A stretch of 64,000 bases of DNA from Ginsengibacter hankyongi (GTDB lineage Bacteria > Bacteroidota > Bacteroidia > Chitinophagales > Chitinophagaceae): assembly GCF_008710285.1 (NCBI RefSeq), contig NZ_VYQF01000001.1, positions 310,001 to 374,000 on the forward strand. The letters are read 5' to 3'. The position numbers were made by a program, and so were the translations under genes. Shown in pieces: positions 1 through 8,463 of the stretch. The notes beneath the pieces were generated by a model. It worked only from the letters and a program-made list of their open reading frames with translations. It was not told the origin of the DNA and did not search any database. The number at the start of each line of letters is the position of its first letter. Positions within the stretch are counted from its first letter, which is position 1.

Positions 1-295
1 CTACTTTGGTCCATAAGTGCGAACACTCTTCAACAAAATTTAAATGGACCGGATCGGTTTGATAACTATCCTGGTCTTCTTTATTATTAAAGAGTAATAA
101 CCAGGAAACGCTGTAAGTATTGTCAATAACATCGCGATTGGTATCTGCGGGCTTACCAATATGAAAATTCTTTATTGTTGAAACAACAGAAAGCTTTTTC
201 AATCCCTCTATGAGTTGGTTAAGGTCATTTACATTTCCGGGATTTTTTAGCCAGAAATAAACGTGATGGATAAAGCCATTTTTTTCAATAATCAT
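1..295 (-). CDS. Dabb (stress-responsive A/B barrel) domain protein, 3' end cut off
   Basis: The first 98 residues are in the window; the reading frame runs off the left edge without a stop. The translation begins MIIEKNGFIHHVYFWL and continues with a small alpha/beta pattern, ending near a DPVHLNFVEE segment. The early H-x-x-x-F/W motif and the late DP-H-x-x-F motif are typical of Dabb ferredoxin-like barrels, dimeric proteins of about 100 residues. Members range from stress proteins to small cyclases, so no substrate can be given. Only a few residues are probably missing, judging by usual Dabb length. It lies 48 bp downstream of the gene ending its own start side, with no sign of an operon partner on the left. 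Confidence 0.75.
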   Translation of the reverse strand, partial: MIIEKNGFIHHVYFWLKNPGNVNDLNQLIEGLKKLSVVSTIKNFHIGKPADTNRDVIDNTYSVSWLLLFNNKEDQDSYQTDPVHLNFVEECSHLWTKV

Positions 296-343
296 AAGAA
301 TTAATTTTTAGAGGTTGTTTCACTTTAGCAAAAAAAATATTTT

Positions 344-2011
344 TTAACTCCAGTCAAAGTCTACTTCCTGGCTATCCAGTTTCCATTTTGAAGGCAAAGC
401 GTTCGTAAGCCAATCGATTGGCTCTGCAATAGGTTGCCCACGGGCTGCTTCACTAAAACTCTTTTTTATAAATTCTTTTTGTTCCTCGCCAACAGCATCA
501 GGCTGTGCAGATATAAATAACGGCGCGCTGCTTTTTGCTAGCAGTTCCATCCATTGTTTGTTTTTACTCCATGGAATATCCTTCGTAAGACCAACGCAAT
601 CTCCATCGGCTTCGTAAAAAGTTTCGTGTTGCACCAGTCTAAAGCCTAATGTATTAACGCCCATCTTTCTTGTGCGATCCCAATCTTTTCCACTCGTGTC
701 ATCTCCTATCCTGTTTAACTCAAATACACCTGCTGATAAATGACTCATCGTATTGCAGCCTATCAGGTATATTGAACCAGCTGCTTCACGGATATTATTA
801 TACAAATTCAAAATAATCTCTGCATTGGTTTTGGTGTTATCATTAAACTGCCATCCCGGTGCTGTTAATCCGTCCTCCATTTGAAATCCCCATCGCCCAA
901 AAATATCATAGGTGGTATAATCATGCTTTACCATTTCAAAACCCCATTGATGGTATGTGTTCCAAAGATTTTTTATCCGTTCAATATTTTCTGATATAGT
1001 AGGATCAAGCAAAGGGGTTTTTGGATCATCACGTCCGGGGATAGACGCCATTAATAAACTTTTTTTATCATTATGCCTTGCAGATAAAGGCCTCGTCCAT
1101 AAACCGGGACGCATGCCAATCCTCTTTATATCATCTGCCAGTTTTTTCATGTCACCAAACTTATTATTGGATACCGCAAAATCATCACCCCAGCAACAAG
1201 CATCGGGCAGTAAGGGAGATTTTATCGCCCAACCCGCATCAATTACAGAAAAAGGAGGATTGTCTGAATCACTTGCCAGGCTTGCCATTAAAGAAGTTGT
1301 TTCCAAAATAAGCGCTGCCGAATTACTGCCATAAGCAAAATACCAATCGTTGATGCCATAAACAGGTTTCTCTGTTAATCGTGGGTTATCACACATCTGC
1401 GTACAAAATCTTCTTACAGTTGCAAACACATTTTCATTTCCTTCATTTTTTGTTGTAACAATATCTGCGGCATGCAACGTTCTGTTGTGTAACTGTACAC
1501 CATTCCCTCCGGTCCTTGTATCAAGTGCTAATTGCAATTTATCGTTTGCTATTTTCCAGGAACAAATAGTATTACATCCCGTTTTTACACCGAAACATAT
1601 TGTACTATTGGCATCATGAGCAATGCAATACCATGGTAATTTTTTTGTTTCATTAATTTTTTGCCAGCTTATTGTCCCATAAGTGCGTTCCCATGCATCA
1701 CCAAGAATTGTTGCCGTATTTGACGTTGCATATTTCCATGAAAGCCTTACTTCTTTTAAGACCAAGGTCGGCGATTGAACGTACACTTCAATTCTATCAT
1801 TCATTTTTTTTAAGTCAACAATTACATCTTTATAAACCCACTTTTGCTTATCAGATGATTGCAGTAAAATGTATTTATCTTCTGAAAGTATTTCAACACC
1901 GTCAGGCATTTGAAGAACATGAGTTTTTCTACTTCCCGCCTTTGTGAAATCGGCAATTAATAAACTTGCAAGTGAGAAAGAGGATATTTTAATAAAATTT
2001 TTTCTATGCAT
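344..2011 (-). CDS. Clan GH-D (GH27/GH36-like) glycoside hydrolase, exported
   Basis: A 555-residue protein with a basic, hydrophobic N-terminus (residues 1-25) that looks like an export signal. A beta-sandwich-like region (about 30-200) precedes a (beta/alpha)8 barrel (about 215-510). The barrel carries VIDAGW (about 256-261), VKHDY with the candidate nucleophile Asp364, and RIGDD with the candidate acid/base Asp437 or Asp438, in the order used by alpha-galactosidase-type enzymes. It probably cleaves an alpha-linked sugar outside the cytoplasm. No SusC/D pair or other glycosidase is next to it, so the substrate is unknown. It is close to the Bacteroidota enzymes often annotated simply as alpha-galactosidase; the family is seen, the specificity is not. 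Confidence 0.75.
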   Translation of the reverse strand: MHRKNFIKISSFSLASLLIADFTKAGSRKTHVLQMPDGVEILSEDKYILLQSSDKQKWVYKDVIVDLKKMNDRIEVYVQSPTLVLKEVRLSWKYATSNTATILGDAWERTYGTISWQKINETKKLPWYCIAHDANSTICFGVKTGCNTICSWKIANDKLQLALDTRTGGNGVQLHNRTLHAADIVTTKNEGNENVFATVRRFCTQMCDNPRLTEKPVYGINDWYFAYGSNSAALILETTSLMASLASDSDNPPFSVIDAGWAIKSPLLPDACCWGDDFAVSNNKFGDMKKLADDIKRIGMRPGLWTRPLSARHNDKKSLLMASIPGRDDPKTPLLDPTISENIERIKNLWNTYHQWGFEMVKHDYTTYDIFGRWGFQMEDGLTAPGWQFNDNTKTNAEIILNLYNNIREAAGSIYLIGCNTMSHLSAGVFELNRIGDDTSGKDWDRTRKMGVNTLGFRLVQHETFYEADGDCVGLTKDIPWSKNKQWMELLAKSSAPLFISAQPDAVGEEQKEFIKKSFSEAARGQPIAEPIDWLTNALPSKWKLDSQEVDFDWS

Positions 2012-2052
2012 TCGTCGAATAATTATTTATCCAAAAAAATATACAGCGTTAA

Positions 2053-2880
2053 TTATTCAAAATAAATTTTCACTGTTTGATACAACAACCTGTTCTGCAT
2101 ATATTGGGTCTGCATATTCACTTTTTCCGAATAACCCTCCAACCCAAACAAACCCGCAGCGTTTCCTTTATTGACGGCTATTTCAAGATAGTTAGCCGAA
2201 TTAAATAATGCCAGCTTTTCACTCTCGTGTACATCAGCATACGTCTCACTAATCTTCTCAATTATTTCATCCCGCTTAAAAACAATTTTAAAACTTCTTC
2301 CGCGGCGCTGCTCTTCAAATTCTTCTTTAGTAATGTTGATGATTACGTTTTCGAAATTATCAATGAAGATAATTTGTCCTTCAATATATTTTGGCCCAAG
2401 CAAAGGACGCAGCGGATTTTTTGTTTCTATTGAAACACTCCCATCGCCCACTTCATCCATTGTTTTTCCATCAAGAATTTCCTGGAATGCTCTGGCAAAA
2501 ACAGCAGCACAATACAACGTATTCTTTTTTTCCGAAGCCCGCAAGGGAAGCGCCACAATCTTTTCAGGAACTTCTTCAAGAATCATTGTTATTAATCCAT
2601 TATCTGCACAACCTATATATTGATTATTATGGTGAATGAGTAATAAATGATCAGGTCTTTTATCAAAAAGATTTACCAACACAATATGAAAAGTATTGGG
2701 TGGAAAATTTTTTATAGCATTGCGGCAAACATAAGCTGCCTGCGGATAATTAAATGGAGAAAGCTCATGCGATATATCAACAATGTTAAAACTACTGTTA
2801 ACCTGTAGCAACTGGCCTTTTACGGCTCCGGTTAAAAAATCCTGTCGTCCTATATCTGATGTGAGCGTAATTAAAGGCAT
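2053..2880 (-). CDS. S-adenosyl-L-methionine hydrolase (adenosine-forming), DUF62 family
   Basis: A 275-residue protein beginning MPLITLTSDIG, followed by an NxxFxIVDISHE segment and a D-x-R/K-P-DH segment (about 80-90). This matches the DUF62 family, in which SAM is hydrolysed to adenosine and methionine by an activated water; the same fold contains the fluorinase and chlorinase of actinomycetes. Residues GCADNGL (about 106-112) fit the domain-linking region. The C-terminal half (about 180-275) is the beta-barrel domain. The halide-loop insertion of true fluorinases is not apparent, so ordinary hydrolase activity is the best reading. The ATG at 2880 gives the conserved N-terminal strand directly. 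It sits 41 bp from the glycosidase and 63 bp from the SDR gene. Confidence 0.85.
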   Translation of the reverse strand: MPLITLTSDIGRQDFLTGAVKGQLLQVNSSFNIVDISHELSPFNYPQAAYVCRNAIKNFPPNTFHIVLVNLFDKRPDHLLLIHHNNQYIGCADNGLITMILEEVPEKIVALPLRASEKKNTLYCAAVFARAFQEILDGKTMDEVGDGSVSIETKNPLRPLLGPKYIEGQIIFIDNFENVIINITKEEFEEQRRGRSFKIVFKRDEIIEKISETYADVHESEKLALFNSANYLEIAVNKGNAAGLFGLEGYSEKVNMQTQYMQNRLLYQTVKIYFE

Positions 2881-2943
2881 TCAAATTTTGTTACTCAATT
2901 CTTAAAACTAAAAGGTAATAAAAAGCAATGAACGAAAATATTT

Positions 2944-3744
2944 TTACTTCACTAATTCACCGTTTTTGAAGAAAAACTTTCTCACCATTTTATCGGCTAA
3001 GGCTGGAAAAAATTTATTAAGAAATACTGTTTGCTTTCCATTTAATGTTAATACCAACGTACGCTTTCTTTTTTCAATTGCATTCAAAATATGCCGGGCG
3101 CATTCTTCCGCACTCATCATTTTTTCCTCATCCATCGGCGATTCTCCTTGTGGTTTTGCATCTTTATTCAACGCGGCATTTCTAATATTTGATGTTGTAA
3201 AACCAGGACAAACCCACATTACATTCACACCTGTTTCCAGCAGTTCTGTGCGCAATGCTTCCAGCCACCCGTTCACCGCATATTTGCTGGCGCTATAGCC
3301 ACTTCTTCCGGGCAAACCCCTGTAACCCGCAATGGAAGAAACTCCAACAATTGTTCCCTTTCTTTCGATGATGGAATTCAAAGCAAATTTGGTACAATAA
3401 ACGGTGCCCCAAAAATTAATATCCATTACATTCTTTAAAGTAGCAAGGTCTGTGTCTTTAAAAAGAGCCCGCATAGAAATGCCTGCATTGTTTACTAAAA
3501 TATCTATGCCTCCGAATTTTTCTATCGCAGCATTTATAAATTTTTTACAATCTTCTTCTTTACTCACATCCGCAGTCATTGTAAATAAAGGGAATGCCTG
3601 GTTTTCATTTACAAGATTTTCCAGTTTTTGTTGATTGCGCCCGCAGGTGGCTACCTTTGCGCCTTCCTTAAGCATAGCTTCTGCCAATGCTTTCCCGATT
3701 CCATCACTTCCGCCGGTAATAACTACCACTTTATTTTTAAACAT
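2944..3744 (-). CDS. SDR-family NAD(P)-dependent oxidoreductase
   Basis: A 266-residue classical short-chain dehydrogenase. The cofactor-binding TGGSDGIG lies at residues 10-17, NNAG at 85-88, the catalytic Ser at 136/137 (VSSIAG), and the YxxxK pair at Tyr150-Lys154 (YSASKYAVN). CGRNQQK after the second strand suggests NADP(H) preference because of the Arg. The C-terminal part, with a basic tail, resembles the DHRS7/YqjQ type sometimes found on membranes, but the substrate cannot be read from the sequence. A TATTTTTG promoter-like element lies 19 bp upstream of the start. Confidence 0.85.
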   Translation of the reverse strand: MFKNKVVVITGGSDGIGKALAEAMLKEGAKVATCGRNQQKLENLVNENQAFPLFTMTADVSKEEDCKKFINAAIEKFGGIDILVNNAGISMRALFKDTDLATLKNVMDINFWGTVYCTKFALNSIIERKGTIVGVSSIAGYRGLPGRSGYSASKYAVNGWLEALRTELLETGVNVMWVCPGFTTSNIRNAALNKDAKPQGESPMDEEKMMSAEECARHILNAIEKRKRTLVLTLNGKQTVFLNKFFPALADKMVRKFFFKNGELVK

Positions 3745-3762
3745 CTTTTAATTTATTATGAG

Positions 3763-3770
3763 CAAAAATA
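3763..3770 (-). promoter_or_regulatory. Bacteroidota-type -7 element (TATTTTTG) for the SDR gene
   Basis: The minus strand reads TATTTTTG here, an exact match to the Bacteroidota -7 consensus TAnnTTTG, with its last base 18 bp before the ATG at 3744. No good -33 TTTG is found at the expected 19 bp spacing, so the call rests on the -7 match and position alone. Confidence 0.45.
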
Positions 3771-3801
3771 ACAGAGATGGCGTTGTAATAAAAGACAATT
3801 T

Positions 3802-4038
3802 TTATTTTGGCTTAACCAACAATGCATATATAACATACAACCATCCCAATATGCCATGAATTATTGCCCAGAGAATTGATTTATTCCTGCTCCAGGAAAC
3901 CACAACAGCAATAATAGTTCCAAGCCCAACCGACGGGCCAATGTACACAGGCTGCACATAGCCGTTGTAGTTAGATGATGTACAGGCTGCGGCCATTAGG
4001 GCGAAAAAAAATAATAACAGGAGTATTTTATTTTCCAT
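3802..4038 (-). CDS. Small putative lipoprotein with C-terminal membrane segment
   Basis: A 78-residue protein with a hydrophobic N-terminus and a lipobox LMAAAC placing the lipidated Cys at residue 19. Residues 37-73 contain one or two hydrophobic stretches (around IIAVVVSW and ILGWLYVIYALL), followed by a basic tail KPK. The second half resembles the short membrane segment found in small Bacteroidota proteins of the superinfection-immunity/Imm-like type (short, Trp-rich, two helices), but this is only a resemblance. No function assigned. It is 57 bp from the SDR stop and 59 bp from the LOG gene. Confidence 0.65.
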   Translation of the reverse strand: MENKILLLLFFFALMAAACTSSNYNGYVQPVYIGPSVGLGTIIAVVVSWSRNKSILWAIIHGILGWLYVIYALLVKPK

Positions 4039-4097
4039 AATTTCTTATTTAGACTTTAAGTAATTAGTAACTTTTTTAATATAACAGAATTATTCAT

Positions 4098-4886
4098 TCA
4101 CATAATCGATGAAGAAATTTTTTGTAACCCTTTTTCGAAAAATCCCCAGAACGGCTTCCTGGGCTGCATATATTTTAGTCCAAATGCCATAATGCTTTTT
4201 TCTTTAATGTAGGCAATCGTATCTTCTATAGAGTCTGTTACAAGATATAGCTCTTCATCATGGAGTGATATTGTTCCTGCTGCAAGCATGCGGCTATTGT
4301 GTTCAAGAATATTATTATAAAAATCTTTATCAAAAATGATGATCGGAAAAGTGCTTATTTTTCTTGTTTGAACCAATGTCAGTGCTTCAAAAAATTCGTC
4401 TAAAGTCCCGAAGCCACCAGGCATCACTATAAACGCATAAGAATATTTTATAAGTAACGTTTTCCTCAGAAAAAAATACCTGATATCAACCCATTTATCC
4501 AGGTATGGATTATGGTGCTGCTCCCTGGGCAAGATGATATTGCATCCGATACTTTTTCCTCCAACATCCTTTGCTCCGCGGTTTGCCGCTTCCATAATAC
4601 CCGGGCCACCGCCTGTCATAATTGTGAATCCTAATTTTGCAATTTCACCGGCAAGCCTTCTTGTTTGTTTGTAATATTCATGATCTTCTTTAAAGCGTGC
4701 TGAACCAAACACCGTAACACATGGACCAACAAAGTGTAACGCTCTAAAACCCTTTATAAATTCGAAAAAAACACTCAGGGCATATTTAAAATCTTTCCAC
4801 CTGTCTTGAGGCCCTTCAAGGAATTGTATTTCTGTCTTTGTTGCCATTACTTTCTTTTTGTGATTGTTATTTCCTTCTTCATTCAA
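4098..4886 (-). CDS. LOG/TIGR00730-family protein (Rossmann fold nucleotide 5'-monophosphate phosphoribohydrolase-like)
   Basis: A 262-residue protein with the two family signatures: TGGGPGIMEA at 91-100 and PGGFGTLDE at 155-163. These form the AMP-binding site and carry the catalytic Arg/Glu region of cytokinin-activating LOG enzymes; many bacterial members were once mislabelled lysine decarboxylases. In bacteria they hydrolyse nucleoside monophosphates to base and ribose phosphate. The N-terminal extension of about 50 residues before the conserved VTVFGSAR strand is longer than in the minimal form. Met14 is a possible alternative start. The next gene on the right is transcribed divergently. 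Confidence 0.85.
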   Translation of the reverse strand: MNEEGNNNHKKKVMATKTEIQFLEGPQDRWKDFKYALSVFFEFIKGFRALHFVGPCVTVFGSARFKEDHEYYKQTRRLAGEIAKLGFTIMTGGGPGIMEAANRGAKDVGGKSIGCNIILPREQHHNPYLDKWVDIRYFFLRKTLLIKYSYAFIVMPGGFGTLDEFFEALTLVQTRKISTFPIIIFDKDFYNNILEHNSRMLAAGTISLHDEELYLVTDSIEDTIAYIKEKSIMAFGLKYMQPRKPFWGFFEKGLQKISSSIM

Positions 4887-5023
4887 ACTTAATTGATTTG
4901 CGGTATCCTATACAAATATTCCCAGATTATTCTAAAATTTATGATTATTTATTAATGGATTTTTAGAAAATAAATTACGGTTATATTTTCTGGTTTAAGT
5001 ATATTACCATTTCAATTCTAAAA

Positions 5024-6328
5024 ATGACTTCAGAAGGAAAACCTAAGGTCAAACGAAATAAATTTCTGAAATTTTTATCGATACTCGGACCGGGGCTTAC
5101 AACGGGAGCTGCAGATGATGACCCTTCCGGCATTGCTACTTATTCGCAAACAGGCGCACAATTTGGATATGGACAATTATGGACAGCGCTCTATATGCTT
5201 CCATTTATGATGGGGGTGCAGGAAGCATGTGCAAGAACCGGAATGGTAACGGGAAAGGGCATAGCCGCAATCGTGAAAGAACACTTTAATCCAAAAATTC
5301 TGTATACTGTTGTAGGACTTGTTGTGATTGCAAATGTTATCAACATCGGCGCAGATATTGGCGCTATGGCTGAAGCTGCAGTACTTATAATTCCATTACC
5401 GTTTGCGGTATGGACGTTACTTTTTACTACAAGCATCTTAATCCTGGAAATTTTTACAACTTATAAAGTTTATGCAAGAATATTAAAATGGTTAGCACTT
5501 TCTTTGCTGGCGTACCCTGTTACAGTTTTTATTGTCCGGATGCCATGGCTTGCAGTTCTTAAAGCAACTTTTATTCCACATATAGAATTTAATTTTGCAT
5601 TCTTTTTTATCATAACCGGTGTTTTAGGAACCACCATTTCACCATACATGTTTTTTTGGGAAACGTCGCAGGAAGTGGAAGAAGTAAAAGAAAGAAACCT
5701 GATAAAAAATGGAAAACCTTTAATTCACCGGGCCAATATTCGTTCAATGCGTATAGATAACAACGTGGGAATGATCATTTCTGAAATTACTACGTGGAGT
5801 ATAATGGTAGTGGCCGGAACAGTGTTGCACAACAGCGGTGTAACTGATATAAAAACGGCTGCTGATGCCGCTAAAGCAATAGAGCCCCTGGTACATTCAT
5901 TCCCACATGCCGGCTATCTCTCAAAACTTATTTTTTCTATAGGTATTATAGGGCTTGGCTTTTTAGCCATTCCAGTTCTTTCGGGCTCCGCAGCTTATGC
6001 AGTGTCCGAAGCTGCAAATTGGAAATCAGGATTGAATTTAAAATTAAAAAGAGCGCATGGCTTTTATGGCATCATTACGATTGCTACGCTAATCGGATTG
6101 ATCATCAACTTTGTCGGGATTGATCCAGTAAAGGCATTGGTTTATGCAGCAGTCCTAAATGGAGTAGCCGCAGTTCCCCTTATCTTTCTCATCATTAAAA
6201 TTTCAGGGAGTAAAAAAATTTTAGGAGAATATAAAAGTGGTCTGCTTTCTAAAATAATTTTATGGTTCACTTTTATAGGAATGGGAACAGCCGCAATTGC
6301 TATGTTTTTTATGATAGGAAAATCTTAA
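5024..6328 (+). CDS. NRAMP-like divalent metal transporter with altered metal-site motifs
   Basis: A 434-residue membrane protein with about 11 hydrophobic segments. It opens LGPGLTTGAADDDPSG (21-36), aligned with the NRAMP helix 1 motif, followed by the family's GAQFGYG. The Asp of the canonical D-P-G-N is kept (Asp33) but Asn is Gly36 (DPSG). In helix 6 the usual M-P-H is replaced by Ser206-Pro207-Tyr208. The Met and Asn normally ligate Mn2+/Fe2+, so this protein probably has different selectivity, perhaps like the Mg2+-transporting NRAMP-related branch; that is inference. Several acidic/polar residues follow helix 6 (WETSQEVEEVKE). It stands alone between divergent and convergent neighbours, with no MntR or Fur gene near. 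Confidence 0.85.
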   Translation: MTSEGKPKVKRNKFLKFLSILGPGLTTGAADDDPSGIATYSQTGAQFGYGQLWTALYMLPFMMGVQEACARTGMVTGKGIAAIVKEHFNPKILYTVVGLVVIANVINIGADIGAMAEAAVLIIPLPFAVWTLLFTTSILILEIFTTYKVYARILKWLALSLLAYPVTVFIVRMPWLAVLKATFIPHIEFNFAFFFIITGVLGTTISPYMFFWETSQEVEEVKERNLIKNGKPLIHRANIRSMRIDNNVGMIISEITTWSIMVVAGTVLHNSGVTDIKTAADAAKAIEPLVHSFPHAGYLSKLIFSIGIIGLGFLAIPVLSGSAAYAVSEAANWKSGLNLKLKRAHGFYGIITIATLIGLIINFVGIDPVKALVYAAVLNGVAAVPLIFLIIKISGSKKILGEYKSGLLSKIILWFTFIGMGTAAIAMFFMIGKS

Positions 6329-6359
6329 GAAGTAATTAATGAAGTGGCAAGAAATAAGA

Positions 6360-8426
6360 TCAATAATCCAATAATTTATTAATGATAACAGCAACCTTTT
6401 CTGCATTGGGCAACATAGCTTTTTCAAGAAGTATATTCATTGGCACTGCAGGCAAATTTAAAGCGCCCAATACTTCGACAGGTGCATCCAAAAAACGAAA
6501 GCATTCCTTTGAAATCCTTCCTGCCAGCGCTTCTGCAAAGGAATTATTCTCTTGTTCTTCAGTAAGCACCAAACATTTACCATGTTTTTTTACGGTTGAA
6601 AAAATCAAATCTTCGTCTAAAGGGAATAAAGTTCTCAGGTCAACAATTTCCACCTGCTTATCGAATTTTTTTGCGGCTTCTTTGGCCCAGTAAACTCCCA
6701 TTCCATAAGTAATAATACAACAGGTTTCTCCATTAATTATTTTTTCTTCATCAGCACTTAAAATAATGTTAGCCTTACCTAACGGTAACACATAATCGCG
6801 GGAAGGCTCAACAGATTTCGCATCTTCTGTACCGGGAACTTTACTCCAGTAAAGCCCTTTATGTTCTAACATTATAACGGGATTAGGATCCAGGAAAGCA
6901 GCCTTCATCAATCCTTTCATATCCGCAGCATTGGCAGGATATGCTATCATAATTCCTTTAATTGAAAGAAGTAAACTTTCTACACAACCACTGTGATAAG
7001 GGCCTCCACCGCCATAGGCGCCAACCGGAACACGAATTACAGTTTGCACAGGAAACTTTCCACAACTGAGATAGCAACTTTTTGAAACTTCAGTTGACAA
7101 TTGATTAATACCGGGATAAATATAATCGCCGAACTGAACTTCAACAATTGGTTTTACTCCTGTAGCAGACATGCCAACCGTTGAACCGATAATATATGCT
7201 TCCTGTATGGCTGTATTAAATACGCGGTGATCGCCAAATTGTTCAGCTAAAGTAGCCGCCTCTCTAAAAACACCACCCAGTCTGCGTCCTACATCCTGTC
7301 CATACAAAACGGCTTCAGGATTGTCTTCCATTATTTCACGAATAGCAAAAAGCGCCGCATCTACCATTAAAACTTTTTCATTTCCTGAAGGACTTCGTTC
7401 TCCTTTTTCTTCTGTTACAGGTGTCGGAACGAAAACATGCTGTTCAACTTTTGCAGGATCAGGTTCTGCTGCGGCTACTGCGTTTGCAAATTGTTGGGCA
7501 ACTTCTGTTTTAGCAACCGATTCAATTTCATTTAAATCATTTTCCCCAATACCTAAATCAAGCAGCTGTTTTTTTAATTTAGGTAAGGGGTCTTGTGCTG
7601 CATGTGAAGCAAGGTCATCTGCCGAACGATAAAATTCTTTTCGAACGCCACTTGTATGATGGGCCAATAAAGGAACTTTGGCATGTACTAAAAATGGCTG
7701 TCGGTTTTCACGAACCTTTTCAACTACACTTTTCATCACTTCATAGCTTTGAACGAAGTCACTACCGTCTATGCTTATACGCTGTAAGCCTTTAAAGCCC
7801 TGGGCAAATTCTGATGCATTCATTGTACGTGCTTCATCGGCACTTACACTTATGCCCCATCCGTTATCCTGCACCAAATAGATAATTGGAAGTTTTTTTA
7901 AAACAGCGAACTGAAATGCTTCACTCACCTCTCCTTCCGTTAAGCAGGCATCGCCTAAAGAACATATTACAACAGGTAATTCTCCGTCTTTACCTTTTTT
8001 ATAAAGGGGTGAATTTATAAATTCCAGGTATTGTAAGCCCTGGGCAATACCTGTTGTGGGTATAGCCTGCATGCCTGTTGCACTGCTTTGATGTATTATA
8101 TTTGGTTTATCTACCCCGCGATAATTAGGATGCGAATAATATTCTCTGCCACCTGTAAAAATATCTTCGCCTTTTGCAAGTAATTGCAACATTAAAGTAT
8201 ATGGTGAAAAACCAAGACCTAATAAAATACTTTCATCGCGATAGTAAGGACTAATATAATCACATGGCGAGAGTTGAAATGCTGTTGCGAGTTGAATCAC
8301 TTCGTGCCCCCTTGATGTTGCATGAACATATTTGCATATCTGGCGGTTAGCTTCATAAGTGTCTGTCATAGCTTTGGCAGTACACATCAAACGAAAAGCC
8401 TTTAAAAGAATTTTTTTATCAATCAT
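6360..8426 (-). CDS. 2-oxoacid dehydrogenase E1, fused alpha and beta subunits
   Basis: A 688-residue thiamine-diphosphate enzyme. The E1-alpha half (about 1-330) has YRDES and the cofactor motif starting GDACLTEGE and ending in QDNGWG. A short Pro/Glu-rich linker (about 330-350) leads to the E1-beta half (about 350-688), with LYGQDVG, RLGGVFREA and a transketolase C-terminal domain. Such fusions serve branched-chain 2-oxoacid or pyruvate dehydrogenase complexes, decarboxylating the oxoacid and acylating the lipoyl domain of E2. No E2 or E3 gene is next to it, so which oxoacid it uses is open; branched-chain is the commoner annotation for this fused form. It is the last gene of the minus-strand run with bioB, 29 bp after the bioB stop. 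Confidence 0.85.
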   Translation of the reverse strand: MIDKKILLKAFRLMCTAKAMTDTYEANRQICKYVHATSRGHEVIQLATAFQLSPCDYISPYYRDESILLGLGFSPYTLMLQLLAKGEDIFTGGREYYSHPNYRGVDKPNIIHQSSATGMQAIPTTGIAQGLQYLEFINSPLYKKGKDGELPVVICSLGDACLTEGEVSEAFQFAVLKKLPIIYLVQDNGWGISVSADEARTMNASEFAQGFKGLQRISIDGSDFVQSYEVMKSVVEKVRENRQPFLVHAKVPLLAHHTSGVRKEFYRSADDLASHAAQDPLPKLKKQLLDLGIGENDLNEIESVAKTEVAQQFANAVAAAEPDPAKVEQHVFVPTPVTEEKGERSPSGNEKVLMVDAALFAIREIMEDNPEAVLYGQDVGRRLGGVFREAATLAEQFGDHRVFNTAIQEAYIIGSTVGMSATGVKPIVEVQFGDYIYPGINQLSTEVSKSCYLSCGKFPVQTVIRVPVGAYGGGGPYHSGCVESLLLSIKGIMIAYPANAADMKGLMKAAFLDPNPVIMLEHKGLYWSKVPGTEDAKSVEPSRDYVLPLGKANIILSADEEKIINGETCCIITYGMGVYWAKEAAKKFDKQVEIVDLRTLFPLDEDLIFSTVKKHGKCLVLTEEQENNSFAEALAGRISKECFRFLDAPVEVLGALNLPAVPMNILLEKAMLPNAEKVAVIINKLLDY

Positions 8427-8431
8427 ATTGA

Positions 8432-8463
8432 CTAATTGGCTAATTAGTTAACCAGCTAATTAA
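8432..8463. repeat. CTAATT tandem/inverted repeat between bioB and E1
   Basis: The spacer holds three CTAATT copies (from 8432, 8440 and 8456) interleaved with GGTTAAC-like segments, so that the same words recur in both orientations. It spans the bioB stop. It resembles the low-complexity intergenic repeats common in Bacteroidota. It could act as a weak attenuator between bioB and the E1 gene, but no T-run follows. Confidence 0.5.
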
